Source of the DNA: UBA995 sp035477115 | GTDB lineage: Bacteria; Bacillota; Sulfobacillia; UBA995 | Direction: 5' to 3' | DNA: 64,000 nucleotides | Assembly (NCBI GenBank): GCA_035477115.1 | Contig: DATIKW010000030.1 | Span: 1 to 64,000 of the forward strand | In this document: positions 25,266 through 33,202 of the stretch, one piece after another | Position numbering within the stretch: position 1 is the stretch's first letter | How the letters are laid out: every line of letters starts with the position of its first letter | Notes under the pieces: model-generated | Told to the model about the DNA's origin: nothing | Databases searched by the model: none | Seen by the model: the letters and a program-made list of their open reading frames with translations, nothing else | Translations under genes and position numbers: made by a program

Positions 25266-25296
25266 TTGACGCGCGCGGCCCGGTATGGGATAGTAT
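25266..25296 (+). promoter_or_regulatory. Probable promoter of the GntR-regulator/molybdoenzyme operon
   Basis: TTGACG (25266-25271) is followed after 17 bases by GATAGT (25289-25294); TAGTAT two bases further is an alternative -10. It lies about 55 bases ahead of the GntR gene in the 154-base gap after the HMGL gene. No copy of the TGTCTGGTGGTC site is visible here. Confidence 0.5.
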
Positions 25297-25349
25297 TTCT
25301 CAGGACTCCTGGCGGCGTCCCGGAGGCATGATGCGCGACGGAGGTGGCT

Positions 25350-26093
25350 TTGCTGACCTCGCTAGAGGTGGAGCGAGTGGCCCGCAGTTGGGTGTCAGAC
25401 GCGATAGTCGAGCAACTGCGCCAGCAGATAGTGGAAGGCAAGCTCAAGGAAGGGGATCGACTTCCCGCCGAACGCGAACTCGCCACGCTCTTTGGCGTGG
25501 GGCGGACTTCCATACGCGAGGCGATCAAAGCTCTGTGCGCGATGGGGCTCGTCCAGCGGGACCGGAAAGGCACCGTGGTTTCGACGCCCCGGCCGACCGC
25601 CAACTCGGCTGCCTGGCAGCTGCTGGCGAAGCGGGCGAGCCTTCGCGACCTGTTCGAAGCTCGCCGGATGATCGAGGTTCGGGTGGCGCAGCTTGCGGCG
25701 GAAAGGGCCTCGGAAGAAGACATCGAGGAACTCGAAGCCGCACTGCAACTCGAGGGCGCTCGCCCGGGCCGGGCGAACGACGGTCGCGCCGAGTTGAACG
25801 CATTCATCAAGGCAGACGCAGTGTTTCACACAGCGGTTGCGGCGGCGGCGGGGAACGTCGTCTTGTATGAACTCTATGTGGCCGCGCGGGACATGATCTT
25901 CCGTTCTCACCGGATATACGAGGCGGGTTACGACTCGGGGCAGGGGGAACTGGTGATGCAGGCGCTCGACGTGGCGCGCGAGGACCACCGCCGCATCGTC
26001 GAGGCCATATCGGCTCAAGACGCCCGGCGTGCCGGCGAAGCGGTGGAGCGCCATCTGACCAGCATGGAGCAGTACGTCTCCCAGGTCACCTGA
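25350..26093 (+). CDS. GntR-family transcriptional regulator, FadR subfamily
   Basis: The regulator has 247 residues. The N-terminal winged helix-turn-helix (about 10-75) contains IVEQLRQQIVEGKLKEGDRLPAERELATLFGVGRTSIREAIKALCAMGLV. The C-terminal FCD ligand-binding domain (about 95-240) has LFEARRMIEVRVAQLAAERA, a DAVFHTAVAAAAGN metal-site segment and DHRRIVEAISAQDARRA. FCD proteins usually bind a small organic acid that releases DNA. TTG 25350 is chosen as it is five bases after GGAGG; GTG 25344 overlaps that site. It is the best candidate to bind the shared palindromes at 20439 and 34503. Confidence 0.85.
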   Translation: MLTSLEVERVARSWVSDAIVEQLRQQIVEGKLKEGDRLPAERELATLFGVGRTSIREAIKALCAMGLVQRDRKGTVVSTPRPTANSAAWQLLAKRASLRDLFEARRMIEVRVAQLAAERASEEDIEELEAALQLEGARPGRANDGRAELNAFIKADAVFHTAVAAAAGNVVLYELYVAARDMIFRSHRIYEAGYDSGQGELVMQALDVAREDHRRIVEAISAQDARRAGEAVERHLTSMEQYVSQVT

Positions 26094-26135
26094 GGCCGTC
26101 CGCCACCGCCCGAGGGATGAAAGGGAAGTGCGGTC

Positions 26136-27254
26136 GTGCGGGAGTTCGCCGCGAACCTGGCAACAGGGTTGGCTTCCGGCACACCGGTGGCGCTGGCCAC
26201 GGTCGTGAAGACTACCGGCTCCACGCCCCGTGGCCCTGGCGCCCGGATGGTCATACGCCGGGATGGGCGTCACCTCGGCACCGTCGGCGGCGGGTGCGGA
26301 GAAGCCCAGGTCGTGGCCGCCGGGCTGATGGCATTGGACGACGGGAAGGCCCGGCTGGTGCGGGTCGACCTGACTGATGCCGTCACCGAGGACTCCGATG
26401 GCGCGTGCGGCGGCGCGATGGAAGTAGTGGTGGTCCCCGGAGGGTGGGACTTGCTGCCGCTGTTCCGGGTCCTGGAAAACTCGGGGTCGGAACGAAGCGG
26501 CATGAGGCTGGTCACCTGTCTCGCGCCGGCACGAATCCTGGGAGCAATGCTGGCGGGTTCGGATACCCCTCTGGCGGGAGTGGGGCTGGCCGATCGGGAA
26601 ACCGAGCAGTTGTGGGCGGCGTTGACGGCTGCGGCCGACGACTTCCCGGTGTCGGCTCCTGCCCACGGCCCGCGGGCGCGGCTCCTTGAGATGCCGGTGG
26701 CCGGGGAGTCCTGGTCGGTCCTGTGCGAGGAGATCGGCGTGCGACCGCGATTGCTGGTGTGCGGCGGCGGACACATTGCCGTCCCCTTGAGCCGCCTGGG
26801 CAGACTCCTCGACTGGGAGGTCGTCATCCTGGATGACCGGCAGATGTTCGCCAATCATGCGCGCTTTCCCGAGGCCGACCAGGTGATATGCGGCCCGTTT
26901 CGTCCCGCCCTTGAGGGGCTGGCGGTAGATGCCAACACCTGCGCGGCAGTTGTCACCCGCGGGCATCGGGACGACCTCGAATGCGTTCGCAGCTTGCTGG
27001 GTCGGCGGCCCGGCTATCTGGGCATGATCGGCAGTCGCCGGCGCGTGGCCGGCGTGAGGAAACTGCTGGTGGAGGAAGGTTTCGGCGTAAGCCTGCTAGG
27101 CAAGCTTCACGCCCCCGTCGGCCTCGACATCGGCGCGGAGACTCCGGAGGAGATCGCCGTGGCGATCATGGCCGAAATGATCATGGCCAGACGCGGGGGC
27201 ACCGGCCGCTCCCTGAAACTGCGGGCCCATGGGATGGGGGCCGTGCGCGCGTGA
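26136..27254 (+). CDS. XdhC/CoxI-family molybdoenzyme maturation protein
   Basis: The protein has 372 residues. XdhC proteins bind and sulfurate molybdenum cofactor and deliver it to xanthine dehydrogenase-type hydroxylases. The N-terminal domain shows ALATVVKTTGSTPRGPGARMVIRRDG and TVGGGCGEAQV. The C-terminal Rossmann domain shows LLVCGGGHIAVPLSRLGRLLDWEVVILDDR, AVVTRGHRDDLECVRSLL and GYLGMIGSRRRV. GTG 26136 follows AAAGGGAAG. Its stop overlaps the next gene (GTGA). A molybdenum hydroxylase lies 3 kb downstream in the same direction, the likely client. Confidence 0.88.
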   Translation: MREFAANLATGLASGTPVALATVVKTTGSTPRGPGARMVIRRDGRHLGTVGGGCGEAQVVAAGLMALDDGKARLVRVDLTDAVTEDSDGACGGAMEVVVVPGGWDLLPLFRVLENSGSERSGMRLVTCLAPARILGAMLAGSDTPLAGVGLADRETEQLWAALTAAADDFPVSAPAHGPRARLLEMPVAGESWSVLCEEIGVRPRLLVCGGGHIAVPLSRLGRLLDWEVVILDDRQMFANHARFPEADQVICGPFRPALEGLAVDANTCAAVVTRGHRDDLECVRSLLGRRPGYLGMIGSRRRVAGVRKLLVEEGFGVSLLGKLHAPVGLDIGAETPEEIAVAIMAEMIMARRGGTGRSLKLRAHGMGAVRA

Positions 27255-28279
27255 AGTGGCGGGAGGTGGCCGTCCGGGATGCCGTGGGGCTGACCCTGGG
27301 TTATGACCTGACCGGGATAGCCCCGGGGATGAGCAAGGGGGCGGTGTTACGCCGCGGTCACGTCCTGAGGCCGGAGGACCTTGACCTGCTTGCCCGGATC
27401 GGCAAAGACAGCATCCGAATCCTGGAACTCGAACCCGGCGAGATCCACGAGGATGAGGCGGCCCTCGCCTTGGCCGCCATGCTGGCCGGGCCGGGAATCG
27501 AGGTATCGCTTGCCGGTGAGGCCTGGGCGGACCTGCGAGCGCGGCATCGGGGGCTGTTGAGGGTCGACTCCGAACGGTTACTGGAAGTCAACCGCCTGGG
27601 AGAATTGTTGATCGCTTCTCGACACGACAAGTCGCCGGTCCGCAGGGGCGACACCGTGGCCAGAGCGAAGGTGTTGGGACTGGCAGTCGAGGAGAGCCGC
27701 CTGGTCGCTGCCGCTCGCATCGCAGCCGATGGTCCGATACTCGCCATTGTAGCCTATCGTACCATGCGAGCCGGCCTGCTGATCACCGGGCGCGAAGTAC
27801 GGCGGGGCCTCGTGGAAGATGCGTTCTCGCCCCTCCTGGAGCGCCGGCTGGCGGACTACGGCAGTCAGGTCGCTCATTCCCGGGTAGTCGCCGACGATGT
27901 CGGCGAGCTGGCGGAAGCCATCCGCGACATGTTGCAGCGCGGCGTCGACCTGCTCCTGGTCACTGGGGGCATGTCGCCGGACGACTCTACCGCCGAGGCT
28001 ATCCGCCGGGCCGGCGTAGATGTCGTGGGCCACGGCGTACCCGTGTCCCCCGGAGCGATGACTCTGCTGGGGTACGCGGGCTCCACAGCGGTGATGGGGG
28101 TACCGGCCTGCGCGATTGCGCGACCTCGTGGCCTGTTCGACCTCCTCCTTCCCCGGGTGCTGACGGGGGAGGTGTTGTCTGCCCGTGCTCTGGCGGCATA
28201 CGGACATGGCGGCTTGTGCTGGGGATGTGAAGCCTGCGTCTACCCCGCCTGCCCGTTCGGCAAGGGGACCCCGTGCTGA
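27251..28279 (+). CDS. MoeA-like molybdopterin-binding protein with C-terminal Cys cluster
   Basis: This 342-residue protein has the molybdopterin-binding (MoaB/MogA-type) fold in its second half: LLVTGGMSPDDSTAEAIRRAG and HGVPVSPGAMTLLGYAG. The N-terminal half is related to MoeA. The C-terminus CWGCEACVYPACPFGKG gives four closely spaced Cys (CxxCxxCx4C), as expected for a metal or Fe-S site and typical of a subfamily that travels with molybdenum hydroxylases. It probably handles molybdopterin for the enzyme encoded downstream. GTG 27251 overlaps the XdhC stop. Confidence 0.78.
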   Translation: MKWREVAVRDAVGLTLGYDLTGIAPGMSKGAVLRRGHVLRPEDLDLLARIGKDSIRILELEPGEIHEDEAALALAAMLAGPGIEVSLAGEAWADLRARHRGLLRVDSERLLEVNRLGELLIASRHDKSPVRRGDTVARAKVLGLAVEESRLVAAARIAADGPILAIVAYRTMRAGLLITGREVRRGLVEDAFSPLLERRLADYGSQVAHSRVVADDVGELAEAIRDMLQRGVDLLLVTGGMSPDDSTAEAIRRAGVDVVGHGVPVSPGAMTLLGYAGSTAVMGVPACAIARPRGLFDLLLPRVLTGEVLSARALAAYGHGGLCWGCEACVYPACPFGKGTPC

Positions 28280-28298
28280 TGGGGTCCTCAGCCAGGTA

Positions 28299-29129
28299 GT
28301 GGGCGCGCGCCGTTACCTCGGGCGGGGGATCTGCCGCAGCCTCGCCGCTTTCACGCCCTCGGGGTGCCCCGCGGGGCATGGAGGTCTGCTCCTGGCGACA
28401 TGTTTGCTCCTGTCCTCCTGCTCCGGCGGGCACGCCGGAGCCGAGTTGGTCGTGTCGGCGGCGGCGAGTCTTGACGAACCGCTACGGCAAGTCAGCGCCG
28501 CCTTTCGCCAGCGCCATCCGGAAGTGAAGGTGGTCTTGAATTTCGGCGGTTCGGGCAGCCTGGCTCGCCAGGTGGAAAGAGGCGCTCCCGTCGACGTGGT
28601 CATCTTCGCCTCGCGGCGGGAAATGGACGTCCTCGAACGCCAGGGGCTGATCGACGCCAGGTCCCGGCGCGACCTGCTGGCCAACCGCCTGATCCTCGTG
28701 GTGCCGGCCCGATCGGCTGCCACCATCGCCGGGTGGGAAGACCTCGCCGGCGTGAACCGCCTGGCGATTGCCTCACCGGAGGTCGCACCGCTCGGGCAAT
28801 ATTCCCGGGAGGTATTGCAGCACCTGAACCTCTGGGGTCCGCTCATGGAGCGGGTAGTCCTGGCCCGGGATGCCCTGCATGTTGTCTCCCTGGTGAGGAC
28901 GGGCAATGTGGATGCTGCTATCCTGTACTCGACCAGCGCGCGCCATCCCGAGATCCGAGTGGTGGCTGAAGCGCCGCCCGGGAGTCACCAGCCGGTGGTA
29001 TACCCTGCCGCGGCGGTGAGTTCGTCGCACGACCCGGAGTGGGCCCGGGTTTTCCTGGAGTTCCTGTTCGAGGAAGAGGCGGAAGCGATCTTCCGCGCGA
29101 GTGGATTCGAGACTGCGGGAGGGCGGTGA
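28299..29129 (+). CDS. modA: Molybdate ABC transporter substrate-binding lipoprotein
   Basis: ModA binds molybdate outside the membrane. The mature part starts with ELVVSAAASLDEPLRQVSAAFRQRHPEVKV and continues with NFGGSGSLARQVERGAPVDVVIFASRREMD, both family hallmarks. LLLATCLLLSSC is a lipoprotein signal with a lipidated Cys. The start is uncertain: GTG 28299 is the nearest usable codon but has a weak ribosome binding site, and the segment before the signal contains a GC-rich repeat (about 28356-28384). It lies just upstream of modB. Confidence 0.8.
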   Translation: MGARRYLGRGICRSLAAFTPSGCPAGHGGLLLATCLLLSSCSGGHAGAELVVSAAASLDEPLRQVSAAFRQRHPEVKVVLNFGGSGSLARQVERGAPVDVVIFASRREMDVLERQGLIDARSRRDLLANRLILVVPARSAATIAGWEDLAGVNRLAIASPEVAPLGQYSREVLQHLNLWGPLMERVVLARDALHVVSLVRTGNVDAAILYSTSARHPEIRVVAEAPPGSHQPVVYPAAAVSSSHDPEWARVFLEFLFEEEAEAIFRASGFETAGGR

Positions 29130-29130
29130 G

Positions 29131-29820
29131 ATGGGGATAGACTGGCTCTCGGCAGTGCTGCTGTCGGTAAGAGTGGCAACCGTGGCCACTGCCGTCGTCT
29201 TCTGCGCCGGGACGGGCCTGGCGTGGCTGGCGGTGAAGCGGACCTGGAGAGGCAAGGCACTGATGGACGCCATCCTCATCCTGCCCCTGGTCTTGCCGCC
29301 GACGGTAACCGGTTATCTCCTGCTGATCCTGCTCGGCCGGGAGGGGCCTCTCGGCAGCCTCCTCGCCGCAGCGGGAACACCCATCCTGTTCACCTGGTGG
29401 GCGGCCGTATTGGCTTCCGCAACCGTAGCCTTCCCCTTGATGTATGTCGGCGCCAAGACCGGCTTCCAGTCGGTGGACGAAGCCCTGGAAGGAGCGGCGC
29501 GCACGCTCGGCCAGTCGGCGCCGCGCGTCTTCCTGACCGTCACCCTTCCACTGGCTCGTCCCGGGATCACGGCGGGCCTGCTCTTGACCTTCGTTCGAGC
29601 CCTGGGAGAGTTCGGAGCAACCTTGATGGTGGCAGGCAACATGCCAGGCCGAACGCAGACGATACCTTTGGCGATATGGGTGGCGGCCGAGACCGGAGAC
29701 CTCGGGACCGCTTCGTTGTTGGTCGGAATCATGCTGGTGCTGGCCGCCGGCGCCGTGTGGTTCGGCCGGGTGCGCCCCTGGGGCGGGCCGGCCGGCGGCA
29801 CCAGCCGCAATAGGAGCTGA
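29131..29820 (+). CDS. modB: Molybdate ABC transporter permease
   Basis: ModB is a membrane permease of 229 residues with about five helices and the ABC contact loop EGAARTLGQSAPRVFLTVTLPLARPGITAGLLLTFVRALGEFGATLMVAG, the sequence linking it to an ATPase. ATG 29131 follows GGGAGGGCGG, one base after the modA stop. No modC ATPase gene follows; the next gene is a nucleotidyltransferase. The permease must use an ATPase encoded elsewhere, or the two ATPases of the branched-chain-type system 9 kb downstream, which is less likely. Confidence 0.88.
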   Translation: MGIDWLSAVLLSVRVATVATAVVFCAGTGLAWLAVKRTWRGKALMDAILILPLVLPPTVTGYLLLILLGREGPLGSLLAAAGTPILFTWWAAVLASATVAFPLMYVGAKTGFQSVDEALEGAARTLGQSAPRVFLTVTLPLARPGITAGLLLTFVRALGEFGATLMVAGNMPGRTQTIPLAIWVAAETGDLGTASLLVGIMLVLAAGAVWFGRVRPWGGPAGGTSRNRS

Positions 29821-29835
29821 TCGCCAATCGGCAGG

Positions 29836-30459
29836 GTGGGGGCCATGATCCTGGCAGCGGGCGCATCGTCCCGCATGGGTACCCCCAAACAGCAACTGCT
29901 CTGGGAAGGCCAACCCCTCCTGTTACGGGTGACCGCGCAGGCGCTGGCCGCGCGGGTCGATCCCGTCGTGGTGGTGCTCGGCCACCGGCGGGAGGAATTG
30001 CAGCCCATCCTCGACCCCGCCGTCGCCGCGGCGGGCGAACGCCTGCGGGTCGTCGGGAACCCCGGGTACCGACACGGCGGACAGTGGTCGTCGATGCAGG
30101 CGGCACTGGTCGCCATGCCTGCCGATGGGGAAGCAGTGGTGATCCTGCTGGTGGACATGCCTTTGATCCGGCGTCAGCACATCGACCGCCTGGTTACCGC
30201 GTTCGACGCCCTGCGGGGGTCGGCGGGCGACCGCCTGATCGTGGCTTTTAGCTGCGGCGGCCGCCGCGGACACCCCGTGCTCGTGGGTTCCGGATGGTTT
30301 CCCGTGCTGCGACTGGCGCCGCCGGAAGGAGGTCTCCGAGGTATCCTGCGGCTGAATCCGAACCACGTGGTAGAACTGACGGCGGGAGAAGAGGTGCTCG
30401 TGGACCTTGATGCGCCGCAGGATTATGAGGCCCTCCTGAACCGGCGCCGCCAGTTCTGA
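29836..30459 (+). CDS. MobA-like nucleotidyltransferase (MocA, molybdenum cofactor cytidylyltransferase type)
   Basis: The protein has 207 residues with the N-terminal nucleotide-binding motif ILAAGASSRMGTPKQQLLWEG and the metal-binding VVILLVDMPLIRRQHI. MocA proteins add CMP to molybdopterin to form the dinucleotide cofactor of xanthine dehydrogenase-type enzymes, which fits the four hydroxylase genes that follow. The start is GTG 29836 or ATG 29845; neither has an ideal ribosome binding site. It is 15 bases after modB. Confidence 0.82.
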   Translation: MGAMILAAGASSRMGTPKQQLLWEGQPLLLRVTAQALAARVDPVVVVLGHRREELQPILDPAVAAAGERLRVVGNPGYRHGGQWSSMQAALVAMPADGEAVVILLVDMPLIRRQHIDRLVTAFDALRGSAGDRLIVAFSCGGRRGHPVLVGSGWFPVLRLAPPEGGLRGILRLNPNHVVELTAGEEVLVDLDAPQDYEALLNRRRQF

Positions 30460-30559
30460 ATCAGCAGGAATGGGAGTTCGCTTGAAGAATGGACTGTCCA
30501 CATGCATAGCTGCCAATCAGGATATAAGACCTTCAGGTGGTGGAGCAGGGGGGGCATGC

Positions 30560-31429
30560 ATGAAGGCTTTCGGCTATATGGCGCCGCGATCGATTGAAGA
30601 AGCGGTAGGCTTGCTCGGCCGGGAAAGCGCAGTGCCCTTGGCAGGCGGCACCGACTTGCTGGTGGCGATCAAGCGGGGGGCTCCCGCTCCGGAGTGGATG
30701 GTGGACATAACCGGCATAGGTCTCGACCGGATCGAAGAGGCCGACGGTGCCCTGTGCCTGGGGGCGGCGAGTACCCACGCCCGAATCCTGGCGTCCGACA
30801 CCGTCCGCTCCAGATTTCCCGCCCTGATGGAGGCGTTGACCGGCATCGGGTCCCCCCAGGTTCGCAACCTCGCGACCATCGGCGGCAACATCTGCTATGC
30901 CGTTCCTTCGGCGGATTCCGTACCCCCGTTGCTCGCGCTGGGGGCTGAAATCGAGGTCATCGGGCCGGCGGGAAGCAGGCGATGGCGGCTCGAGGAGTTC
31001 TTCGTGGGTCCGAGGCGGACGGTCTTGGGGCCCGGGGAGCTGGTCACCGAGGTCCGCGTGCCATTGCCGGCCCCCGGCACGGGGACTGCTTTCCTGAAAG
31101 CGGGAAGACGCAAGGCAATGTCGCTGGCGGTCGTAAACGTGGCCGTGAGCATGCGGGCGGCGGCGGACAACCGGACCGCCGACGGCGTCCGCATAGCTCT
31201 CGGTGCGGTTGCCCCCACGCCGCTTCGGGCGTACTCCGCCGAACAACTGCTTCAGGGGCGAGTTTTCACGGCGGATCTGGCCGAGGAGGCGGCAATGGAG
31301 GCGGCCAAGGCTACCGCTCCCATCAGCGACTTGCGCGCGACCGCCCGATATCGATACGATTTGTCAAAGGTCCTGGTCAAGCGCGCCATCATGAAGGCCT
31401 GGGAGCGGGCGGCGGGTCCGGGGAGGTAG
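30560..31429 (+). CDS. Molybdenum hydroxylase FAD subunit (CoxM/NdhF type)
   Basis: This 289-residue FAD-binding subunit passes electrons from the Fe-S subunit to the acceptor. The flavin motifs are PLAGGTDLLVAIK near residue 35 and TIGGNICYAVPSADSVP near residue 110; a C-terminal CO-dehydrogenase flavoprotein domain follows (KAGRRKAMSLAVVNVAVS). ATG 30560 follows CAGGGGGGG. It is the first of four hydroxylase genes in the order FAD, Fe-S, large, medium, the order I recall for nicotinate dehydrogenase of Eubacterium barkeri. Confidence 0.9.
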   Translation: MKAFGYMAPRSIEEAVGLLGRESAVPLAGGTDLLVAIKRGAPAPEWMVDITGIGLDRIEEADGALCLGAASTHARILASDTVRSRFPALMEALTGIGSPQVRNLATIGGNICYAVPSADSVPPLLALGAEIEVIGPAGSRRWRLEEFFVGPRRTVLGPGELVTEVRVPLPAPGTGTAFLKAGRRKAMSLAVVNVAVSMRAAADNRTADGVRIALGAVAPTPLRAYSAEQLLQGRVFTADLAEEAAMEAAKATAPISDLRATARYRYDLSKVLVKRAIMKAWERAAGPGR

Positions 31430-31433
31430 CGGG

Positions 31434-31940
31434 ATGCCTGATGTCGCATTCGTGTTGAATGGCCAGCCGGTGGAAGTGCAGATCGCACCCCATGCCTTTC
31501 TGGTCGACGTGCTAAGGGATCGTCTGGGACAGACGGGAACGAAGGTGGGATGCGGCACGGGAGAGTGTGGCGCCTGTACCGTGCTGCTCGACGGCCGGCC
31601 GGTGAACTCATGCCTCGTCCTGGCAGTGCGCGTGGGCGGGTGCCGGGTGGTGACGATCGAGGGAGTGGCGGCGGACGGGGAATTGCACCCGCTGCAGAGA
31701 GCCTTCATGGACTGCGGAGCGGTGCAATGCGGATATTGCACGCCGGGTATGATCCTGTCGGCCAAGGCTCTCCTCGATGCGTGTCCGGCGCCGAGCGACG
31801 TGGAGATCCGCGAGGGCATGGCCGGCAACCTGTGCCGCTGCACGGGTTACGTGAAGATCGTGCAGGCAATCCGGGCGGCCGCTGACGAACTCGCCCGGTC
31901 GAGCCGGACGGCGTTCCCCGGCGCGCGGCGGGGGAGTTGA
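31434..31940 (+). CDS. Molybdenum hydroxylase 2Fe-2S subunit
   Basis: The subunit has 168 residues and two [2Fe-2S] clusters. The plant-ferredoxin-type cluster uses CGTGECGACTVLLDG (Cys40, 45, 48) plus the Cys of VNSC. The second cluster uses CGAVQCGYCTPGM and GNLCRCTGY. It relays electrons from the molybdenum centre to FAD. It starts at ATG 31434, four bases after the FAD subunit, behind GGGGAGG; its stop lies within the ribosome binding site of the large subunit. Confidence 0.93.
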   Translation: MPDVAFVLNGQPVEVQIAPHAFLVDVLRDRLGQTGTKVGCGTGECGACTVLLDGRPVNSCLVLAVRVGGCRVVTIEGVAADGELHPLQRAFMDCGAVQCGYCTPGMILSAKALLDACPAPSDVEIREGMAGNLCRCTGYVKIVQAIRAAADELARSSRTAFPGARRGS

Positions 31941-31945
31941 GGAGT

Positions 31946-33202
31946 ATGGAGTTCTCCGTGATCGGCAAGCGGATCCCGCGTCATGATGCGGTTGCTCAGG
32001 TTACGGGGAGGACTGTATACGGGGTTGACATCGTGCGCCCCGGGATGCTGCACGCCCGGATCCTGCGAAGCTCGCATCCGCATGCTCGGGTCGCGGCCGT
32101 AGATGTATCCCCCGCTTCGCGCCTCCCGGGCGTTGCAGCCATAACGGCCGCGGATGTTCCCTGCAACCGTTACGGCTTCACCCATCTCGATCAGCCGGTG
32201 CTGGCCGACGACCGGGTTCGCCACCGGGGCGATGCCGTTGCGGCCGTTGCCGCCGCGACTCCTGAGCAAGCCGAAGAAGCCTTGCGGGCGATCCGGGTGG
32301 ACTATGAACCCATCCCCGGCGTCTTCGATCCCCTCGAGGCGTTGAAACCTGAGGCGCCCAGGCTGCATGGGGACACCAATGTGGCCGCCAGAGTAAGCAT
32401 CAAGTACGGTGACATAGAGCGCGGCTGGAAGGAAAGCCACGCGATCATCGAAGAGACCTTCCGCACCCAGATGGTCGAACACTGTCACCTGGAACCGCAC
32501 GCCGCCCTGGCCGAACTCGACTCGCGAGGGGTGCTCACCGTACATGCTTCCGTGCAGAGGCCGTTCCTCATAGCGGCCGATTTGAGCAAGATCCTGCGGC
32601 TGCCCATGAACCGGATCAGGGTCGTCGCCACGGCGGTTGGCGGGGGATTCGGCGGCAAGAACGAGATAACCATGGAACCCGTAGTCTGCCTCCTCGCACT
32701 CAGGACCGGCAAGCCGGTGAAGGCCGTTTACGCCCGCGAGGAGGAGTTTCAGGCCACCACCGTACGCCATCCTTACATCGTCACCTACCGCACCGGGCTG
32801 AAGAGGGACGGGACACTGGTGGCGCGCCAGGTGAATATCGTCAGCGACACCGGCGCCTACGTCTCATGGGGGGCATGGACGCTGAGCAAGGCATCCATCC
32901 ATGCCGCCGGACCATACAACATCCCTCATGTCAAGACCGAGGGGATGCTGGTTTACACCAACAACTGCGTGGGTGGGGCCATGCGCGGGTTCGGCGTGCC
33001 GCAGGTCGCCTTCGCCTACGAGTCTCACACCGACACCCTGGCGGAGGCGGTCGGTCTGGACCCCGTGGAATTCCGCCTGAAGAACTTGATGCGAGACGGG
33101 TGTGTGCTGCCCACGGGCCAAGTGCTCGACAAGGTCACATTGCAGCGGACGGTCGCCCGGGCACTGGAGCTGGCCGGACCGAGGGAGGATGGGGCTGCGT
33201 GA
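31946..33202 (+). CDS. Molybdenum hydroxylase, N-terminal half of molybdopterin subunit
   Basis: The 418-residue product corresponds to the first half of a xanthine dehydrogenase large subunit. It begins VIGKRIPRHDAVAQVTGRTVYGVDIVRPGMLHARIL, has AVGGGFGGKNEITMEP and ends after AMRGFGVPQVAFAYESHTD and VEFRLKNLM. The frame stops at 33202 where homologues continue, and the remainder is encoded by the next gene in another frame. A GTGA overlap couples the two. A natural split is known in nicotinate dehydrogenase (NdhL/NdhM). ATG 31946 is chosen over TTG 31937. Confidence 0.88.
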   Translation: MEFSVIGKRIPRHDAVAQVTGRTVYGVDIVRPGMLHARILRSSHPHARVAAVDVSPASRLPGVAAITAADVPCNRYGFTHLDQPVLADDRVRHRGDAVAAVAAATPEQAEEALRAIRVDYEPIPGVFDPLEALKPEAPRLHGDTNVAARVSIKYGDIERGWKESHAIIEETFRTQMVEHCHLEPHAALAELDSRGVLTVHASVQRPFLIAADLSKILRLPMNRIRVVATAVGGGFGGKNEITMEPVVCLLALRTGKPVKAVYAREEEFQATTVRHPYIVTYRTGLKRDGTLVARQVNIVSDTGAYVSWGAWTLSKASIHAAGPYNIPHVKTEGMLVYTNNCVGGAMRGFGVPQVAFAYESHTDTLAEAVGLDPVEFRLKNLMRDGCVLPTGQVLDKVTLQRTVARALELAGPREDGAA

